64,000 bases of DNA from Caldilineaceae bacterium SB0661_bin_34 (lineage in GTDB: Bacteria; Chloroflexota; Anaerolineae; Caldilineales; Caldilineaceae). Under the pieces are notes generated by a model. The model saw nothing but the letters and a program-made list of their open reading frames with translations, had not been told where the DNA came from and did not search any database. The position numbers were made by a program, and so were the translations under genes. Location of the stretch: contig VXMJ01000026.1 in the NCBI GenBank assembly GCA_009841145.1, forward strand, positions 1-64,000. Reading direction: 5' to 3'. Shown here piece by piece: positions 45,401 through 54,266 of this stretch (position 1 is its first letter; each line of letters begins with the position of its first letter).

Positions 45401-46512
45401 CAACCGGGCCGCTGAGTTTTTTCGATCCCATCTACGATTTGGGAGTCGAGGCGAATGAACGGGAGGATTTCCCCCTGTCCGACGTGGCGTTGATGTCGTC
45501 CATCATCACCGACTTCGGCGATATTGAGCCCTTGCAGTCAGCTCCCTACAGTCGCGAAGAATGGGGCACATCAATTTCCGGTGTGGACGCGGGCTATACA
45601 GGCCAGGCTGCCCAACTGTATTCGTTGCGATGGCGTGCCCCCGAGTATGCAACCGATGCGGACGCGTGGGCAGCCCTCGGTACGCGGACCGATGTCGCGA
45701 TCATGGAATACTGGCTGGTGGAAGAACGATGGCAAGGCGATGACGCGGAATCCGACTCGGCCACGACGCCGTTGGCCGACGCCTTGGACGGGAACACACT
45801 CCCGCCCATGACCGTCAAGTTGTCCTTGACCGATGCGGACGCATTGGGACCGGTTGAACTGAAGGTGATCGGTGCCTTGGAAGATGGGCCCATGCTGGCC
45901 GATTCCGACATTTTGGTCAACCGCGGTGTTTTTCCGACCTTGACTGCCCGTCCGCCGACTCCAGACGCACACTACATCAAGGTTCGGGAGGGCCTCACTG
46001 AAGACGAGACCCGGGCCGTGGCCCAGGCGGCAGAGCGTTCCCTGCTCAGCGGCGGCCTCAATGCCTCACTCATGTCGGATCGCTTTACCGTTACCCAGGC
46101 CATCCTGCGCGGCATGCTGCAACTGTTCCAGGGTTTCCTGGCCCTGGGATTGATCACGGGATTGGCCGGACTGGCGGTGATCAGCGCCCGCACTGTCGTG
46201 GAGCGGCGGCAACAGGTGGGCATGCTGCGGGCAATCGGCATGCCGACGGCTGCCATTGCCTGGATGTTCATCCTGGAGTCCAGTTTTGTGGCCCTGTCCG
46301 GGATTCTGGTGGGCACGGCCATCGGCATGATCACCGGCAGCGAGTTGATTGGCGCGTTCTACACGTTTGCCACCGACGAACCACTTGGGATTCCGTGGCA
46401 GTCCATCCTGTTGCTGGCCGGGGGTACCTATCTGTTTTCCGTTGCGGTCACGGCCCTCCCAGCCTGGCAGGCCACCCGGATCTATCCGGCCGAGGCGCTG
46501 CGCTACGAATAG
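42487..46512 (+). CDS. Giant FtsX/MacB-type ABC transporter permease with Leu/Gly-repeat ectodomain
   Basis: A 1341-residue membrane protein, about three times longer than MacB permease domains, and the partner of the preceding ATPase. Membrane spans occur near 9-29 and 45-67, then a long extracytoplasmic region (about 70-620), a first FtsX core (about 625-770) with four spans, central spans (about 800-900), a second extracytoplasmic part, and a second FtsX core (about 1215-1340). Residues about 285-340 carry a repeated LGL/LGI pattern every 10-20 residues. The arrangement resembles a duplicated FtsX permease such as the LolC/E-like fusions. Export of lipids or lipoproteins, or transmission of force to the cell envelope, is possible. 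Confidence 0.88.
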   Translation: MNFMQPAALWMAVTLILVGLLMVALSVRSPILARLGLRNIPRRPLQSFLIVVGLTLSTTIFTAALSLGDTLNHSLRNQVVEAYGHVDQVISPAFLGTLLELAEDDDFEADEDSSEQDTNLVELLEGLADGDADSIVQLVEEGLPGITLADYGNLRAASEDEPLIDGMAGAIFFPSVVRNATTGQGEPIGFIFAVDDEYTSEFGLHDISGAPVRMDVLQPGVGNIMAPVVGTVADTAATVLQVVEGDFGASAAAPVLAGAAALWFLATELEGESVSLRDIRIDLQTLADLGLDTSLLAEQGITELSLEGLGIADQDLASLGIDPDAAVDLPTLEALGIEIPENLNLFQFLNLNTLLGQTDEQLNQVGLQIRQGDVYLNQLGAQQLNARPGDLLEVFVGPIPVPYRVRGIVQESGPLGLLGPVVMMDLEEARRLLFMPERNNAVLVSFTGDEDEGMALTDTVNQRLRELSLDDEQFAGVMEVLARSDVKAAIQLASTSAINPLLEMDGAPEFLVEIAESFSGSTDFRQHVGTLAAWSADSEDSGSGDDAVSAPTVTDSELRTALASAAVREWILDLDLDSASRTALVKGFAELERFQVLTPLSKQLAVQGAGVAGVAFGSMFTASGTFSILAGLVLIFLIYVMLAAERRSELGIVRALGMRRSSMVQMFVTEGLVYDLAACVLGLGLGLLVSWGMIDFLTGLLSTISRQFRGPEFLFKLEWSVSVWSLVVAFCLGLLLTLAVILVSSVRVSRVSIVTAIRNLPEGTLRRRGQRTRWVVLTTAAVLLLVGGAALLLSRWWIEGIGMSPVRWGATLLTGGLALTVYFALVWAGVPGRLRQTAPVALLGMGWLAIWAYPWLRFDEVVDGDLDPGWVLLDQILSAPFSLLGAIFVIQAGAAPVATLATRLVAPLRKVAASIRLAIAYSLGNRFRTGTVMFLFATVILSVIVMAYVIKATNTAAAPEAELNANFDIELTTGPLSFFDPIYDLGVEANEREDFPLSDVALMSSIITDFGDIEPLQSAPYSREEWGTSISGVDAGYTGQAAQLYSLRWRAPEYATDADAWAALGTRTDVAIMEYWLVEERWQGDDAESDSATTPLADALDGNTLPPMTVKLSLTDADALGPVELKVIGALEDGPMLADSDILVNRGVFPTLTARPPTPDAHYIKVREGLTEDETRAVAQAAERSLLSGGLNASLMSDRFTVTQAILRGMLQLFQGFLALGLITGLAGLAVISARTVVERRQQVGMLRAIGMPTAAIAWMFILESSFVALSGILVGTAIGMITGSELIGAFYTFATDEPLGIPWQSILLLAGGTYLFSVAVTALPAWQATRIYPAEALRYE

Positions 46513-46534
46513 AGGTGCACAACGCCCGGACCGG

Positions 46535-46563
46535 CTGCGACCTCCGGCTGCGCAACCTATAAT
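46535..46563 (+). promoter_or_regulatory. Candidate promoter for the thioredoxin-like gene
   Basis: A perfect TATAAT at 46558-46563 lies 33 bases before the ATG, with a weak -35 (CTGCGA, 46535-46540) at a 17-base spacing. The -35 overlaps a direct repeat of CCGGCTGCG (46531-46539 and 46544-46552), a possible activator or repressor site. An AAGGAG ribosome site follows downstream. Confidence 0.5.
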
Positions 46564-46596
46564 CCACTTGCATCAAACCGGACAAGGAGTCCCAAC

Positions 46597-47190
46597 ATGG
46601 CGTTCACACTGGAACTGGGCCAGACAGCCCCCGACTTCAGGCTGCCGGCGACCGACGGCAAGAACTACTCACTTGCCGATTTCGACGTTGTCGAAACCCT
46701 CGTGGTCTTCTTCACCTGCAACCACTGTCCCTTTGTAATCGGGTCCGACGAGAACACCCGCGCCACGGCCGATGAATTCAAGGATCGGGGTGTCCGCTTT
46801 GTCGGCATCAACTCCAACAGCGTGCACGTCGCAGCCGACGACGGGTTCGACGGCATGGTGCAGCGCATGTCCGAACATCGCTTTCCGTGGGTCTACCTCC
46901 GGGATGAGGAACAATCGGCCGCGCTGGCCTATGGTGCGCTGCGCACTCCCCACTTCTATGTCTTCGACGGCGAGCGCAAGCTGGTTTACACCGGGCGCGG
47001 CATCGACAATCCACGCGAAGGCGACAAGGCCACCGTCAACGACCTGCAAAGGGCGTTGGCGGAACATACTTCGGGCCAACCTGTCTCGCAGCCATTGACC
47101 AATCCGATTGGATGCAACGTGAAGTGGCTTGGCCAGGACGCGCACTGGATGCCTGCCGAGGCCTGCGATCTGGTGTTTGCCTCGTCCTGA
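46597..47190 (+). CDS. Thioredoxin-family (AhpC/TSA-redoxin) protein with CNHC motif
   Basis: Thioredoxin-fold redox protein, 197 residues, without a signal peptide. The active-site motif is C41-x-x-C44 (TCNHCPF), a form common in redoxin-like proteins of this type; after it come '[15 protein letters not shown]' and the cis-proline region '[11 protein letters not shown]'. The C-terminal tail includes two further cysteines in 'NPIGCNVKW' and 'PAEACDLV'. It probably reduces a disulfide or peroxide in the cytoplasm. It has its own promoter candidate and lies between the giant permease and the P450 gene. Confidence 0.88.
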   Translation: MAFTLELGQTAPDFRLPATDGKNYSLADFDVVETLVVFFTCNHCPFVIGSDENTRATADEFKDRGVRFVGINSNSVHVAADDGFDGMVQRMSEHRFPWVYLRDEEQSAALAYGALRTPHFYVFDGERKLVYTGRGIDNPREGDKATVNDLQRALAEHTSGQPVSQPLTNPIGCNVKWLGQDAHWMPAEACDLVFASS

Positions 47191-47295
47191 TCCGGGAGGC
47201 GATTTCACGGCCAGCACTGCCGCGCCTTGGGTAACTCGGTTTGCAGGCGACGGTGTGCTGGCCGTGACCAATGGGTAGGCCAGTTGATTTCGGCC

Positions 47296-48687
47296 ATGAC
47301 AAGGGATCCGCCGTATCGTCTGATCAATCCCCTCCAGGCGATCAGGTACCTGATGCGGGGAAATCTGCACAACCTCTTTCAGCAGGAGTGGCACCGCCAG
47401 GGAGAAATTGCACGGTTCCGGATCGGGTCCGTTCGGATCACGGTCATCAGCGACTTGGCAGACGTCAAGCATGTCATGCAGGACCGGGCGAAGGCCTACG
47501 GCAAGCGATTGGACACAACGGACAGGCTTTTGGGAGAGGGCATTTCCAACTCCGAGGGTCCGGCCTGGCGTCACCATCGGCGTGAAATGAAGCAGGCGTT
47601 CAACCATCGGCAGCTGGCCCGATACTTCCCTTTGGTCCAGGCCCGGACCCAGGAAGCCGTGCGCAGGTTGGTGGAGGGTTCGTCGTCCACAGTCGAGGAA
47701 GCGGCCGTTGCCCTTACCCGCTGGGTGATTTATACCGCACTGTTCGGAGCGGAACGGCCGGAGGGGTGGAGGAAGTTCCTGGATTCCTTCGACAATCTTG
47801 TGTCCCAGCAGGTTTGGCAGTCTGCCCTGCCGTCATTCCTGACCTCCCGGGCGTGGCCGTGGACCCGCGCCTATCACTCGAACCTGGCCGCCATTGACCG
47901 GTTCGTGTACGACCGGATCGATGCCGGGACCATGGATGACCAGACGGTACTTGGCTACTGTCTGGCACACGACGAAGAATCCGGTGAGGCGAAGTTCACC
48001 AGACAGGAGGTGCGCGACGATCTGGTAACGCTGCTCTTGGCCGGCTACGAAACCACGTCGGCCACTATCTGCTGGATTCTGTTGCTGGTTGGACAACATC
48101 CGGACGTGGCGCGGCGGTTGCAGGAAGCCAGTTTGGCCTTTCCTGCGGATGGAAGTTGGACCCTTCAGGATCTGGCCAAGTTTCGCTACGGCCGTGCCGT
48201 CGTTGATGAGGCCCTGAGGCTGTTCCCTGCCGGCTGGGCCATTCGGCGCGTGGCCCTGGAGCCGGATACATTGCCATCCGGCCTGGTGGTGCGCGAAGGG
48301 GATCTGCTCAATATCTCGCCATTTCTGATTCACAGGGACCCTCAACATTGGCCCAATCCGGATGTGTTCGATCCAGAGCGCTTCCTGGACCCGGCTGCAG
48401 CCAAGGACGCGGGGTACGCCTTTATTCCGTTTGGCGGTGGTCCTCGTCGTTGCCCTGGCATGAACCTTGCCTACATGGAGGTGTTGACGGTGCTGCTGGC
48501 CTGCCTGCAGGCGGGTACATGGACCGTATCCGCCCGCGAACCCGTTGCCATCTTTTCGCGTGGAACCATGCGGCCTGCCCGGCCAGTTTCACTGATCTGG
48601 CAACCGCACGGCCCAAATAGGATGTCCGGTCGGCCGACACACCCGGGCGACTGCCCCATGTCGACTGTGAACCCTGGTTCCCCATGA
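47296..48687 (+). CDS. Cytochrome P450
   Basis: Heme-thiolate monooxygenase, 463 residues including a short C-terminal tail. The I-helix oxygen-activation motif is AGYETT (249-254), the ExxR pair is E305-R308 (EALR), the meander region contains 'NPDVFDPERFLDP', and the heme loop FGGGPRRCPG has the thiolate cysteine C386. No membrane anchor, so it is soluble. Its redox partner could be any ferredoxin; the Rieske protein is far away. The ATG at 47296 follows normal P450 length; the frame is open 23 codons upstream. Substrate unknown. Confidence 0.93.
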   Translation: MTRDPPYRLINPLQAIRYLMRGNLHNLFQQEWHRQGEIARFRIGSVRITVISDLADVKHVMQDRAKAYGKRLDTTDRLLGEGISNSEGPAWRHHRREMKQAFNHRQLARYFPLVQARTQEAVRRLVEGSSSTVEEAAVALTRWVIYTALFGAERPEGWRKFLDSFDNLVSQQVWQSALPSFLTSRAWPWTRAYHSNLAAIDRFVYDRIDAGTMDDQTVLGYCLAHDEESGEAKFTRQEVRDDLVTLLLAGYETTSATICWILLLVGQHPDVARRLQEASLAFPADGSWTLQDLAKFRYGRAVVDEALRLFPAGWAIRRVALEPDTLPSGLVVREGDLLNISPFLIHRDPQHWPNPDVFDPERFLDPAAAKDAGYAFIPFGGGPRRCPGMNLAYMEVLTVLLACLQAGTWTVSAREPVAIFSRGTMRPARPVSLIWQPHGPNRMSGRPTHPGDCPMSTVNPGSP

Positions 48688-48714
48688 CCGCCCAGGCAGG
48701 AGAATCCGGAATCA

Positions 48715-49479
48715 ATGACCATTGCGAACGACACCACAGTGCTGGTGACCGGGGCGGGCCGCGGGATCGGCGAAGCGGTGGCTACGGCCTTCGCCACCAA
48801 GTCCGGAAGGGTCATCGTGACCGACATCGATCCCGCAGTGGCGGCAGTGGCGGAGGCCATCGGCGCTTCGTTTATCGAGGCCGACTTATCCGACATGGAC
48901 GCGGTGCGCAACCTGAGCTCCCGGGTGATTGCGGATTTCGGCCCCATTGACATCCTGATCAACAACGCCGGTCTGCAACACGTGAGTGCCATTGATGAGT
49001 TTCCCGACGACATGTGGTCCAGGATCATCCAAGTCATGCTAACGGCCCCCTTTCAGTTGATGAAGGCGGTTCTGCCAGGCATGAAGCAACAGGGATGGGG
49101 CCGCGTTATCAACATTGCCTCCGTCCACGGACTGATCGCCAGTCCGTTCAAGGGTGCGTACATCGCGGCCAAGCACGGTCTGGTGGGATTGACCAAGACG
49201 GCGGCGCTGGAAGTGGCTGCCTACGGTGTTACGGTCAATGCCATTTGTCCCGGATACGTCAACACGGCCCTGGTCCGAAACCAAATCGCGGATCTGGCGC
49301 GTATCCGCGGTATTCCGGAGTCGGAGGTGGTCGAACGGGTCATACTGGAACCGGTTGCGGTCAAACGCATGGTGGAACCGAAGGAAGTGGCCCGGATGGC
49401 ACTGTTCCTGGTGGGTCCGGATGCGCGATCCATCACAGGATCCATGCAGGTCATGGATGGCGGCTGGACCGCCAGGTGA
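48715..49479 (+). CDS. hbdH: 3-hydroxybutyrate dehydrogenase
   Basis: SDR enzyme that interconverts (R)-3-hydroxybutyrate and acetoacetate, 254 residues. Beyond the SDR core (TGAGRGIG, Y149, K153) it has the blocks characteristic of this enzyme: 'NNAGLQHVSAIDEFP', 'ASVHGLIASPFKGAYIAAKH' and 'ICPGYVNTALVRNQI'. AGGAG precedes the ATG. It lies 27 bases after the P450 gene, so it might be co-transcribed, and would link storage or ketone metabolism. A phaC or acetoacetyl-CoA transferase is not visible in the window. Confidence 0.93.
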   Translation: MTIANDTTVLVTGAGRGIGEAVATAFATKSGRVIVTDIDPAVAAVAEAIGASFIEADLSDMDAVRNLSSRVIADFGPIDILINNAGLQHVSAIDEFPDDMWSRIIQVMLTAPFQLMKAVLPGMKQQGWGRVINIASVHGLIASPFKGAYIAAKHGLVGLTKTAALEVAAYGVTVNAICPGYVNTALVRNQIADLARIRGIPESEVVERVILEPVAVKRMVEPKEVARMALFLVGPDARSITGSMQVMDGGWTAR

Positions 49480-49532
49480 CGTTCGGGGCGGAAGGGCTGC
49501 AGCCGGAAGCTGTCGTGGTTTGATTAGAATCG

Positions 49533-49557
49533 CGGTGCCAAGCGGAACACGGCACCG
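49533..49557 (+). terminator. Stem-loop after the 3-hydroxybutyrate dehydrogenase gene
   Basis: CGGTGCC (49533-49539) and GGCACCG (49551-49557) form a perfect 7-bp stem with an 11-base loop, 53 bases after the dehydrogenase stop codon and 71 before the next start. It could be a terminator or a leader element of the following gene. No U-tract follows. Confidence 0.42.
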
Positions 49558-49627
49558 TAGCGTACCAACCGTGCCGAAGATCCGGCCGCACCCACTTGCA
49601 CATGACGTCCACGCTGGCACTTTCCAC

Positions 49628-50893
49628 ATGAACCAATCGCGCATTGCCTCCGTTGAGACTCACCTGTTGTGGGTACCCACTCGGCAAGCCATCCGCCGGG
49701 AGATGGAGAGGGCGTTGATCCACGCCTGGTCCGAAGTCGAAGTGACGATCGTTGAACTGGAGTCGGGGGTCATCGGCACGGGTGAGACAATCCAGAACTA
49801 CACGTGGGGTCGTTCCGTTGACCATCAGGCCGTGGTCGGCGGCAACCCGTTTGAACTCATGTGGCAGGACCGGCTGGGTGCCGGACTGCAGATGGCATTG
49901 TTGGATGCCGCGGGCAAGGAGGCGGGGGTGCCTGTCTCCCGTTTGCTGGGCGAGCCCTGCAGAACCCATTGTCCCGTATCCCACTGGGGTCACGACATGC
50001 CGCCTGAGTTGTATCGGCAGGAGGCGTTGTGGGCGATCGAACACGGCTACACCAGCATGAAGATCAAGACGCGGCCTTGGTTCGACGTGGTCGAAACCCT
50101 CGACCTGATCAGCGACGCCACGCCGGACACGTTTGAAATCGATACGGACTGGAACGATTTCCTGTTGTCCGCGCCCCGAGCCATCCCGGTGCTGAGGCAT
50201 TTGGAGGACCGGTTTTCGAAAATGGCGCTCGTGGAAGGGCCTATCCCAGCTGCTGACTCCAGCGGCAACAAGGCCATTCGCTGCGCCATTGCCTGTCCGG
50301 TAGCCCATCACTACTCGGATGAACTTGCACTCCGTATTGACCACGGCGGATGTGACGGATACGTCATGGCGGGTGGGGTTTCCGCTGTCATGCGCGGCGG
50401 ACACGCGGCTGCGGCATATGGACAGCCCTTCTTTCTGCAAATGGTGGGCACCGGTCTAACTGCTGCCTTGGCGGCCCACATCGGCTCGGTGCTTTCCCAC
50501 GCCCAGTGGCCCGCTATCACATGCACCGGCATATACGAACACGATCTCTTGACGGATTCGCTTGAAGTGCGACATGGACTCGTGACCGTGCCGGACGGAC
50601 CGGGACTTGGTGTGGATCTTGACCGCGAAGCGCTTTCCAGATTCAAGGCACGCGGCGACGAAATTGATCTTCCGCCGCGCATTGTTACCTATCGTCAACC
50701 GGATGGCCTCACGGTGCATTTCGCGAACAATTCCCACAACTCGTCGGCCGTTTGGGCGTTCTTCCGCAGGGGAACTCTGCCCGTTCTCATGCCGGGGGTG
50801 ACCACCACCATGGTCGATGTTGGGGACGACCCAGAGTTGGTCGAACTCCACCGACGGGTTTCCGCCGCCGGCTACCTCATCGAATCCGGCTGA
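49628..50893 (+). CDS. Divergent mandelate racemase/enolase-superfamily protein
   Basis: Second enolase-superfamily member, 421 residues from the ATG at 49628, with upstream open frame lacking similarity. The barrel has the KxK pair K145/K147 (MKIKTR), D172 with D174 (EIDTDW) and E203 (LVEGPIP). At the strand where family members have the third metal ligand (usually GGE), this protein reads AHHYSDE (226-232), so Y229 occupies that position unless D231 or E232 replaces it. A 50-residue C-terminal extension after the usual end is present. The reaction may differ from typical acid-sugar dehydratases. It is followed 34 bases later by an SDR. Confidence 0.8.
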   Translation: MNQSRIASVETHLLWVPTRQAIRREMERALIHAWSEVEVTIVELESGVIGTGETIQNYTWGRSVDHQAVVGGNPFELMWQDRLGAGLQMALLDAAGKEAGVPVSRLLGEPCRTHCPVSHWGHDMPPELYRQEALWAIEHGYTSMKIKTRPWFDVVETLDLISDATPDTFEIDTDWNDFLLSAPRAIPVLRHLEDRFSKMALVEGPIPAADSSGNKAIRCAIACPVAHHYSDELALRIDHGGCDGYVMAGGVSAVMRGGHAAAAYGQPFFLQMVGTGLTAALAAHIGSVLSHAQWPAITCTGIYEHDLLTDSLEVRHGLVTVPDGPGLGVDLDREALSRFKARGDEIDLPPRIVTYRQPDGLTVHFANNSHNSSAVWAFFRRGTLPVLMPGVTTTMVDVGDDPELVELHRRVSAAGYLIESG

Positions 50894-50927
50894 AGTCAGT
50901 ACCAGGACACTGCGGGAAAGCGCAAAC

Positions 50928-51707
50928 ATGTCGCAGATAGCCAACCGCCATGCCGTGGTGTTCGGGGCGGGGCGGGGTATTGGTGCAGCCATTGCCAGAG
51001 CCCTGTACGACGCCGGGGCGGAGTTGACCCTGGTGGACCGGGATCAGCAGGTCGGAACCGTGGCTGCTGAACTGAACTGCCACAGCCTGAGGGCCGATGT
51101 CACGGACTGGGATGCGGTGCAAGCCGTGGCTGCGAAGTGCGAGGGGCAGGCACCTGTCCACCATGTCCTCTATGCCGTGGGGCTGGGTTCCGGCAAGTCA
51201 GGGTTTCCTTTCTGGCGGATGGCCCCGTCGGACTGGAAAGGGATATTCGAGGTCAATACCCTGGGTGCTGTGCATGTGGCCCACGCCTTCGTTGAACCCA
51301 TGGTCCAACGCGGCGACGGGAGCTTCGTGCTGCTGGCCTCGGTGTCGGGGCAGTTTGGCGCCCGCAACGATCCTCCCTACAGTGCCGCCAAGGCCGCGCT
51401 AATCAATTTCGGGCAGGTCATGGCGATGGACATGGCGGAATTCGGGGTTCGCTGCAACCTGATCGCTCCCGGAATTGTCGACACCCCCATGCAGGAACGG
51501 GTCTACCGGGCCAACGTGGCCCGTTTCGTTGAGGCGCAGCGTCCAGACTATGCCACTTGGATGCAGGAGAAACTGGATGCCAATGTGCCGCTACGTAGAC
51601 CGCAAACGGTGGAAGACATTGCAGAGGCTGCCCTGTACCTGTGCCGGGCCGTCAACGTGACGGGCCAGGTGCTGAACGTGGACGGCGGCTGGGTGCAAAA
51701 GGGCTGA
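50928..51707 (+). CDS. Short-chain dehydrogenase/reductase
   Basis: NAD(P)-dependent SDR, 259 residues. The Rossmann motif is GAGRGIG at about 13-19, the catalytic Tyr-Lys pair is Y151 and K155 (YSAAK), and the serine is in 'LLASVSGQFG'. The NNAG position is replaced by YAVG, a known variation. The frame is open for 37 codons further upstream, where it overlaps the preceding gene's end; the ATG at 50928 restores the normal start. Together with the upstream enolase-superfamily protein it likely forms a two-gene metabolic unit acting on one hydroxy acid or sugar acid. Confidence 0.88.
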   Translation: MSQIANRHAVVFGAGRGIGAAIARALYDAGAELTLVDRDQQVGTVAAELNCHSLRADVTDWDAVQAVAAKCEGQAPVHHVLYAVGLGSGKSGFPFWRMAPSDWKGIFEVNTLGAVHVAHAFVEPMVQRGDGSFVLLASVSGQFGARNDPPYSAAKAALINFGQVMAMDMAEFGVRCNLIAPGIVDTPMQERVYRANVARFVEAQRPDYATWMQEKLDANVPLRRPQTVEDIAEAALYLCRAVNVTGQVLNVDGGWVQKG

Positions 51708-51738
51708 TGTTCGACCCCGTTCCGTCCTTGTTCAGATC

Positions 51739-51757
51739 CCTCAGGAATAGTCTGAGG
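51739..51757 (+). terminator. Stem-loop after the SDR gene
   Basis: CCTCAG (51739-51744) and CTGAGG (51752-51757) pair with an extra G-U next to a 5-base loop, 31 bases after the SDR stop codon. It separates the metabolic unit from the accessory patch. No clear U-tract. Confidence 0.48.
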
Positions 51758-51809
51758 AGTCTTGGACGCTCGCAGTTCCGATAGGTTTTGAAGTTAGTAA
51801 CGCTTTGCA

Positions 51810-52258
51810 ATGCGACTTGAGAATCCGCGGGCAAGGCTGTCAGGGCCTCCCGGATCCAGTCCCAAACGTATAGGCGGCATATCCGGGCCAATCGGCGAGC
51901 CGGGTGCTGCGGCACAGCCTCCAAGGTCTTCTGCTTGGCCGCCAGCAATGCATGCCCGCCCTGACACAGCTCTTGGGAGAACTGCTCCACTGGACTTCAA
52001 CTGGGCCTTGTAGGGCAGTTGCACTACTTGGGGCCGGTCTAGTTGCGAGTTCGTACTCCGATGGTCGGCGGCTCTGTCCCAAATCCAGCCGTCAATATGG
52101 GGACGGCCACCCAAGCCCCGCGTTCGCGGGGCTATCTCCGCACCGGGCATGTTGTTCTGCCACCTAAGACGGCCGGTCATCGGATCGATAGCGGCAGCCA
52201 ACTGGATTCGGAGCCCTCTTTTGCTAGACCACCTGGGTCCGGGGGAGGGCTTGTCCAC
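51810..52258 (-). pseudogene. Decayed IS630-family transposase (C-terminal half, frameshifted)
   Basis: On the minus strand the segment reads, in one frame, 'KRGLRIQLAAAIDP.TGRL', 'WDRAADHRS' and VVQLPYKAQ, and then in another frame VEQFSQELCQGGHALLAAKQ followed by 'WDWIREALTALPAD'. Together these follow the order of the C-terminal half of IS630-type DDE transposases (PYSPELNPVE-type segment, then a WDWIR ending). A frameshift near 51990 and missing N-terminus make it non-functional. Terminal inverted repeats and TA target duplication were not found. The region from 52259 to about 52460 contains no recognisable gene. Confidence 0.68.
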
Positions 52259-52468
52259 ACCCCCTGCTGGTGAACTGGTTTCTCAGGCGCAGGTACCAAC
52301 AGGGTATGCGACGCAGGCACACTTCCGCCATTGTCCGATCGGGCGGATACTTTCGCCTGTACAGCCGTGGATTTGAATGCGGATGGCCTCAACGGGGGTA
52401 TGGGCTGACGGATGATGATGCCATCCATTCCCCAACCTCTTGTCTTTTGCCAAAAGGATATGGATCCT

Positions 52469-52497
52469 TTGATACTGTCCAACTTTTGCTATAGATT
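52469..52497 (+). promoter_or_regulatory. Candidate promoter of the toxin-antitoxin operon
   Basis: TTGATA (52469-52474) and TAGATT (52492-52497) are separated by 17 bases, 47 bases before the AbiEi start in a distinctly AT-rich stretch. AbiEi antitoxins usually repress their own promoter through inverted repeats; no clear repeat pair was identified here. Confidence 0.38.
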
Positions 52498-52543
52498 TAC
52501 CAACAAGTAGCTTGTTCGTCCAGATACATCCTTGGGATCTCCA

Positions 52544-53389
52544 ATGACAGTTGGTACAAAGCCCAAGCAATCCCTTGTCGGCATCGAGTTGGTCCGGCTC
52601 CTCGCCTATGAGGGAGACCGTATCTTTACAACTGACAGGGCTAGGCAGCTGGCACCCCGCGTCGGCCTGAAGGACGCCTACCTTGTCGAAGCCCTGCACC
52701 ACCTCCGCAGGAACAACTGGATCGTGCTGCTTCGCCGAGGACTCTACGCGCTCTCTTCCATGGTGCCAGGGGTTGCAACCGTCCATGAATTCGAAGTCGC
52801 CGCGGCCCTTGTCTCTCCAGCCATGATCTCCCATTGGTCGGCCATGCACTATCACGGGCTGACAGAGCAGATACCGAGGGACGTGTTCGTTCTTACCACA
52901 ACGGACGCCTGGATTCCCCGTCTGAGGAAGGACAGGGCGAAGAGGCGGAGGCCCGGAAGCGGCTTCCTGGTGGGAGATACGTTGTACCGGTTCACCCAAG
53001 TCAAGCCCGACCGCTTCTTCGGCGGCGGGCAGCGGTGGATCGGTGAGGTTCGCGTACCCATAACGGATCTGGAACGTACCTTGCTGGATGGGCTCTCCAT
53101 GCCCCGGTACTGTGGGGGCTTTACCGAGGTGCTCCACGCCGTGCAAGTCGCCATGGACCGGTTGAATATTGAACTCATTTCGGAATATGCCGTCAGACTG
53201 GGAGTGACGACTGCCAAGCGTTTGGGATGGGTGCTGGAATCTCAGGGCGTTCCCGGATCCGAACTTGCGGTGTTGTCGGAGCTGCCCGTCAAGGGTTACT
53301 GCAAACTCGATCCCACAGGACCTCGGAAGGGATCGTGCAACAGCCGCTGGATGGTCCAGGAGAACCTACCGGGGATGGTAGGAGTGTGA
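52544..53389 (+). CDS. abiEi: Type IV toxin-antitoxin system antitoxin, AbiEi family
   Basis: Antitoxin and autorepressor of the AbiE system, 281 residues from the ATG at 52544. The N-terminal winged-helix (about 15-75; 'TDRARQLAPRVGL', 'LHHLRRNNWIVLLRRGLYAL') should bind operator DNA, and the C-terminal domain shows the AbiEi block 'SHWSAMHYHGLTEQIP' and 'TDLERTLLDGLSMPRYCGG'. The stop overlaps the AbiEii start by four bases (GTGA), which enforces coupled translation. The antitoxin does not bind the toxin directly in characterised systems but counteracts it. Neighbouring IS remnants suggest acquisition by transfer. Confidence 0.88.
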   Translation: MTVGTKPKQSLVGIELVRLLAYEGDRIFTTDRARQLAPRVGLKDAYLVEALHHLRRNNWIVLLRRGLYALSSMVPGVATVHEFEVAAALVSPAMISHWSAMHYHGLTEQIPRDVFVLTTTDAWIPRLRKDRAKRRRPGSGFLVGDTLYRFTQVKPDRFFGGGQRWIGEVRVPITDLERTLLDGLSMPRYCGGFTEVLHAVQVAMDRLNIELISEYAVRLGVTTAKRLGWVLESQGVPGSELAVLSELPVKGYCKLDPTGPRKGSCNSRWMVQENLPGMVGV

Positions 53390-54264
53390 GACCCCTTCGC
53401 ACACGACTACAGGAAGCGCGCCGGCGTCTGGGCCTTCCTTGGGAGGCACTCGAAAGGGATTACTTGCAGTCTTGGGTGTTGGTCGGTATCACCAAGGTGC
53501 CTGCGCTCCCCGATACGTTGGTGTTCAAAGGCGGAACGGCTTTGCGGAAGTGCTACTTCGGCGACTACCGCTTCTCCGAAGACTTGGATTTCTCTGCACT
53601 GGAGGAGATTCCTAAAGGCGATGAGATGGAGAAGCTCATCGGGGAATCGTGCGCGATTGCGGTTCGCCTACTGGATGAATACGCGCCGGTGGAGATCATC
53701 TGTGAGCGTTACACGGAGAGGGAGCCACATCCGGGAGGTCAGGAGGCCTTCACCGTGCGAGCGCGGTTTCCCTGGCACAGCCACACCCAGACCCGCGTCA
53801 TGATCGAGGTCACTGTGGACGAGAGGATCCTGCGGCCATCAGAGAAAAGACAGGTTATCCACGAGTACGGGGAACCTTTGAACATCAAGGTCCCAGTGTA
53901 TTCTCTTGAGGAGATCGTCGCCGAGAAGCTACGGGCGCTCCTCCAGCAGGCAGCTTTGTTCAAGGCGCGCGGTTGGAGCCGTTCACGCGCCCGCGACTAC
54001 TATGACCTCTGGCGTATGTTTGGTTCCTATGGGGACCGGATGGAATTGGCAGACTTCGACATGTTGCTCCGAGAGAAGTGCGCGGTCCGGGCCGTTTCGT
54101 TTACAGGCCCGAATGATTTCTTCGATGAGCGTATGCTTGTGAATGTCGAAGAGACTTGGGAGCAGTGGCTTGGTCCGTTGGTGTCGGATTTGCCAACTTT
54201 CGGGACCGTGGTTGGTGCGTTGCGTCCGCGGGTGGCGAAGCTGGTTCCTGCAGACAGCACATAG
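53386..54264 (+). CDS. abiEii: Type IV toxin, AbiEii nucleotidyltransferase
   Basis: Nucleotidyltransferase toxin of phage-abortive infection, 292 residues. The polymerase-beta-type motif appears as G49-G50-T51 (FKGGTALRK) followed by the catalytic pair D66/D68 in SEDLDFS; later 'YSLEEIVAEKLRALLQQA' and 'RARDYYDLWRMFG' match the AbiEii family. The start is a GTG at 53386, overlapping the antitoxin stop. It should transfer nucleotides to a tRNA or other target when released. The reading frame continues well upstream inside the antitoxin gene, but only the GTG gives a family-like N-terminus. Confidence 0.9.
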   Translation: MRPLRTRLQEARRRLGLPWEALERDYLQSWVLVGITKVPALPDTLVFKGGTALRKCYFGDYRFSEDLDFSALEEIPKGDEMEKLIGESCAIAVRLLDEYAPVEIICERYTEREPHPGGQEAFTVRARFPWHSHTQTRVMIEVTVDERILRPSEKRQVIHEYGEPLNIKVPVYSLEEIVAEKLRALLQQAALFKARGWSRSRARDYYDLWRMFGSYGDRMELADFDMLLREKCAVRAVSFTGPNDFFDERMLVNVEETWEQWLGPLVSDLPTFGTVVGALRPRVAKLVPADST

Positions 54265-54266
54265 TG

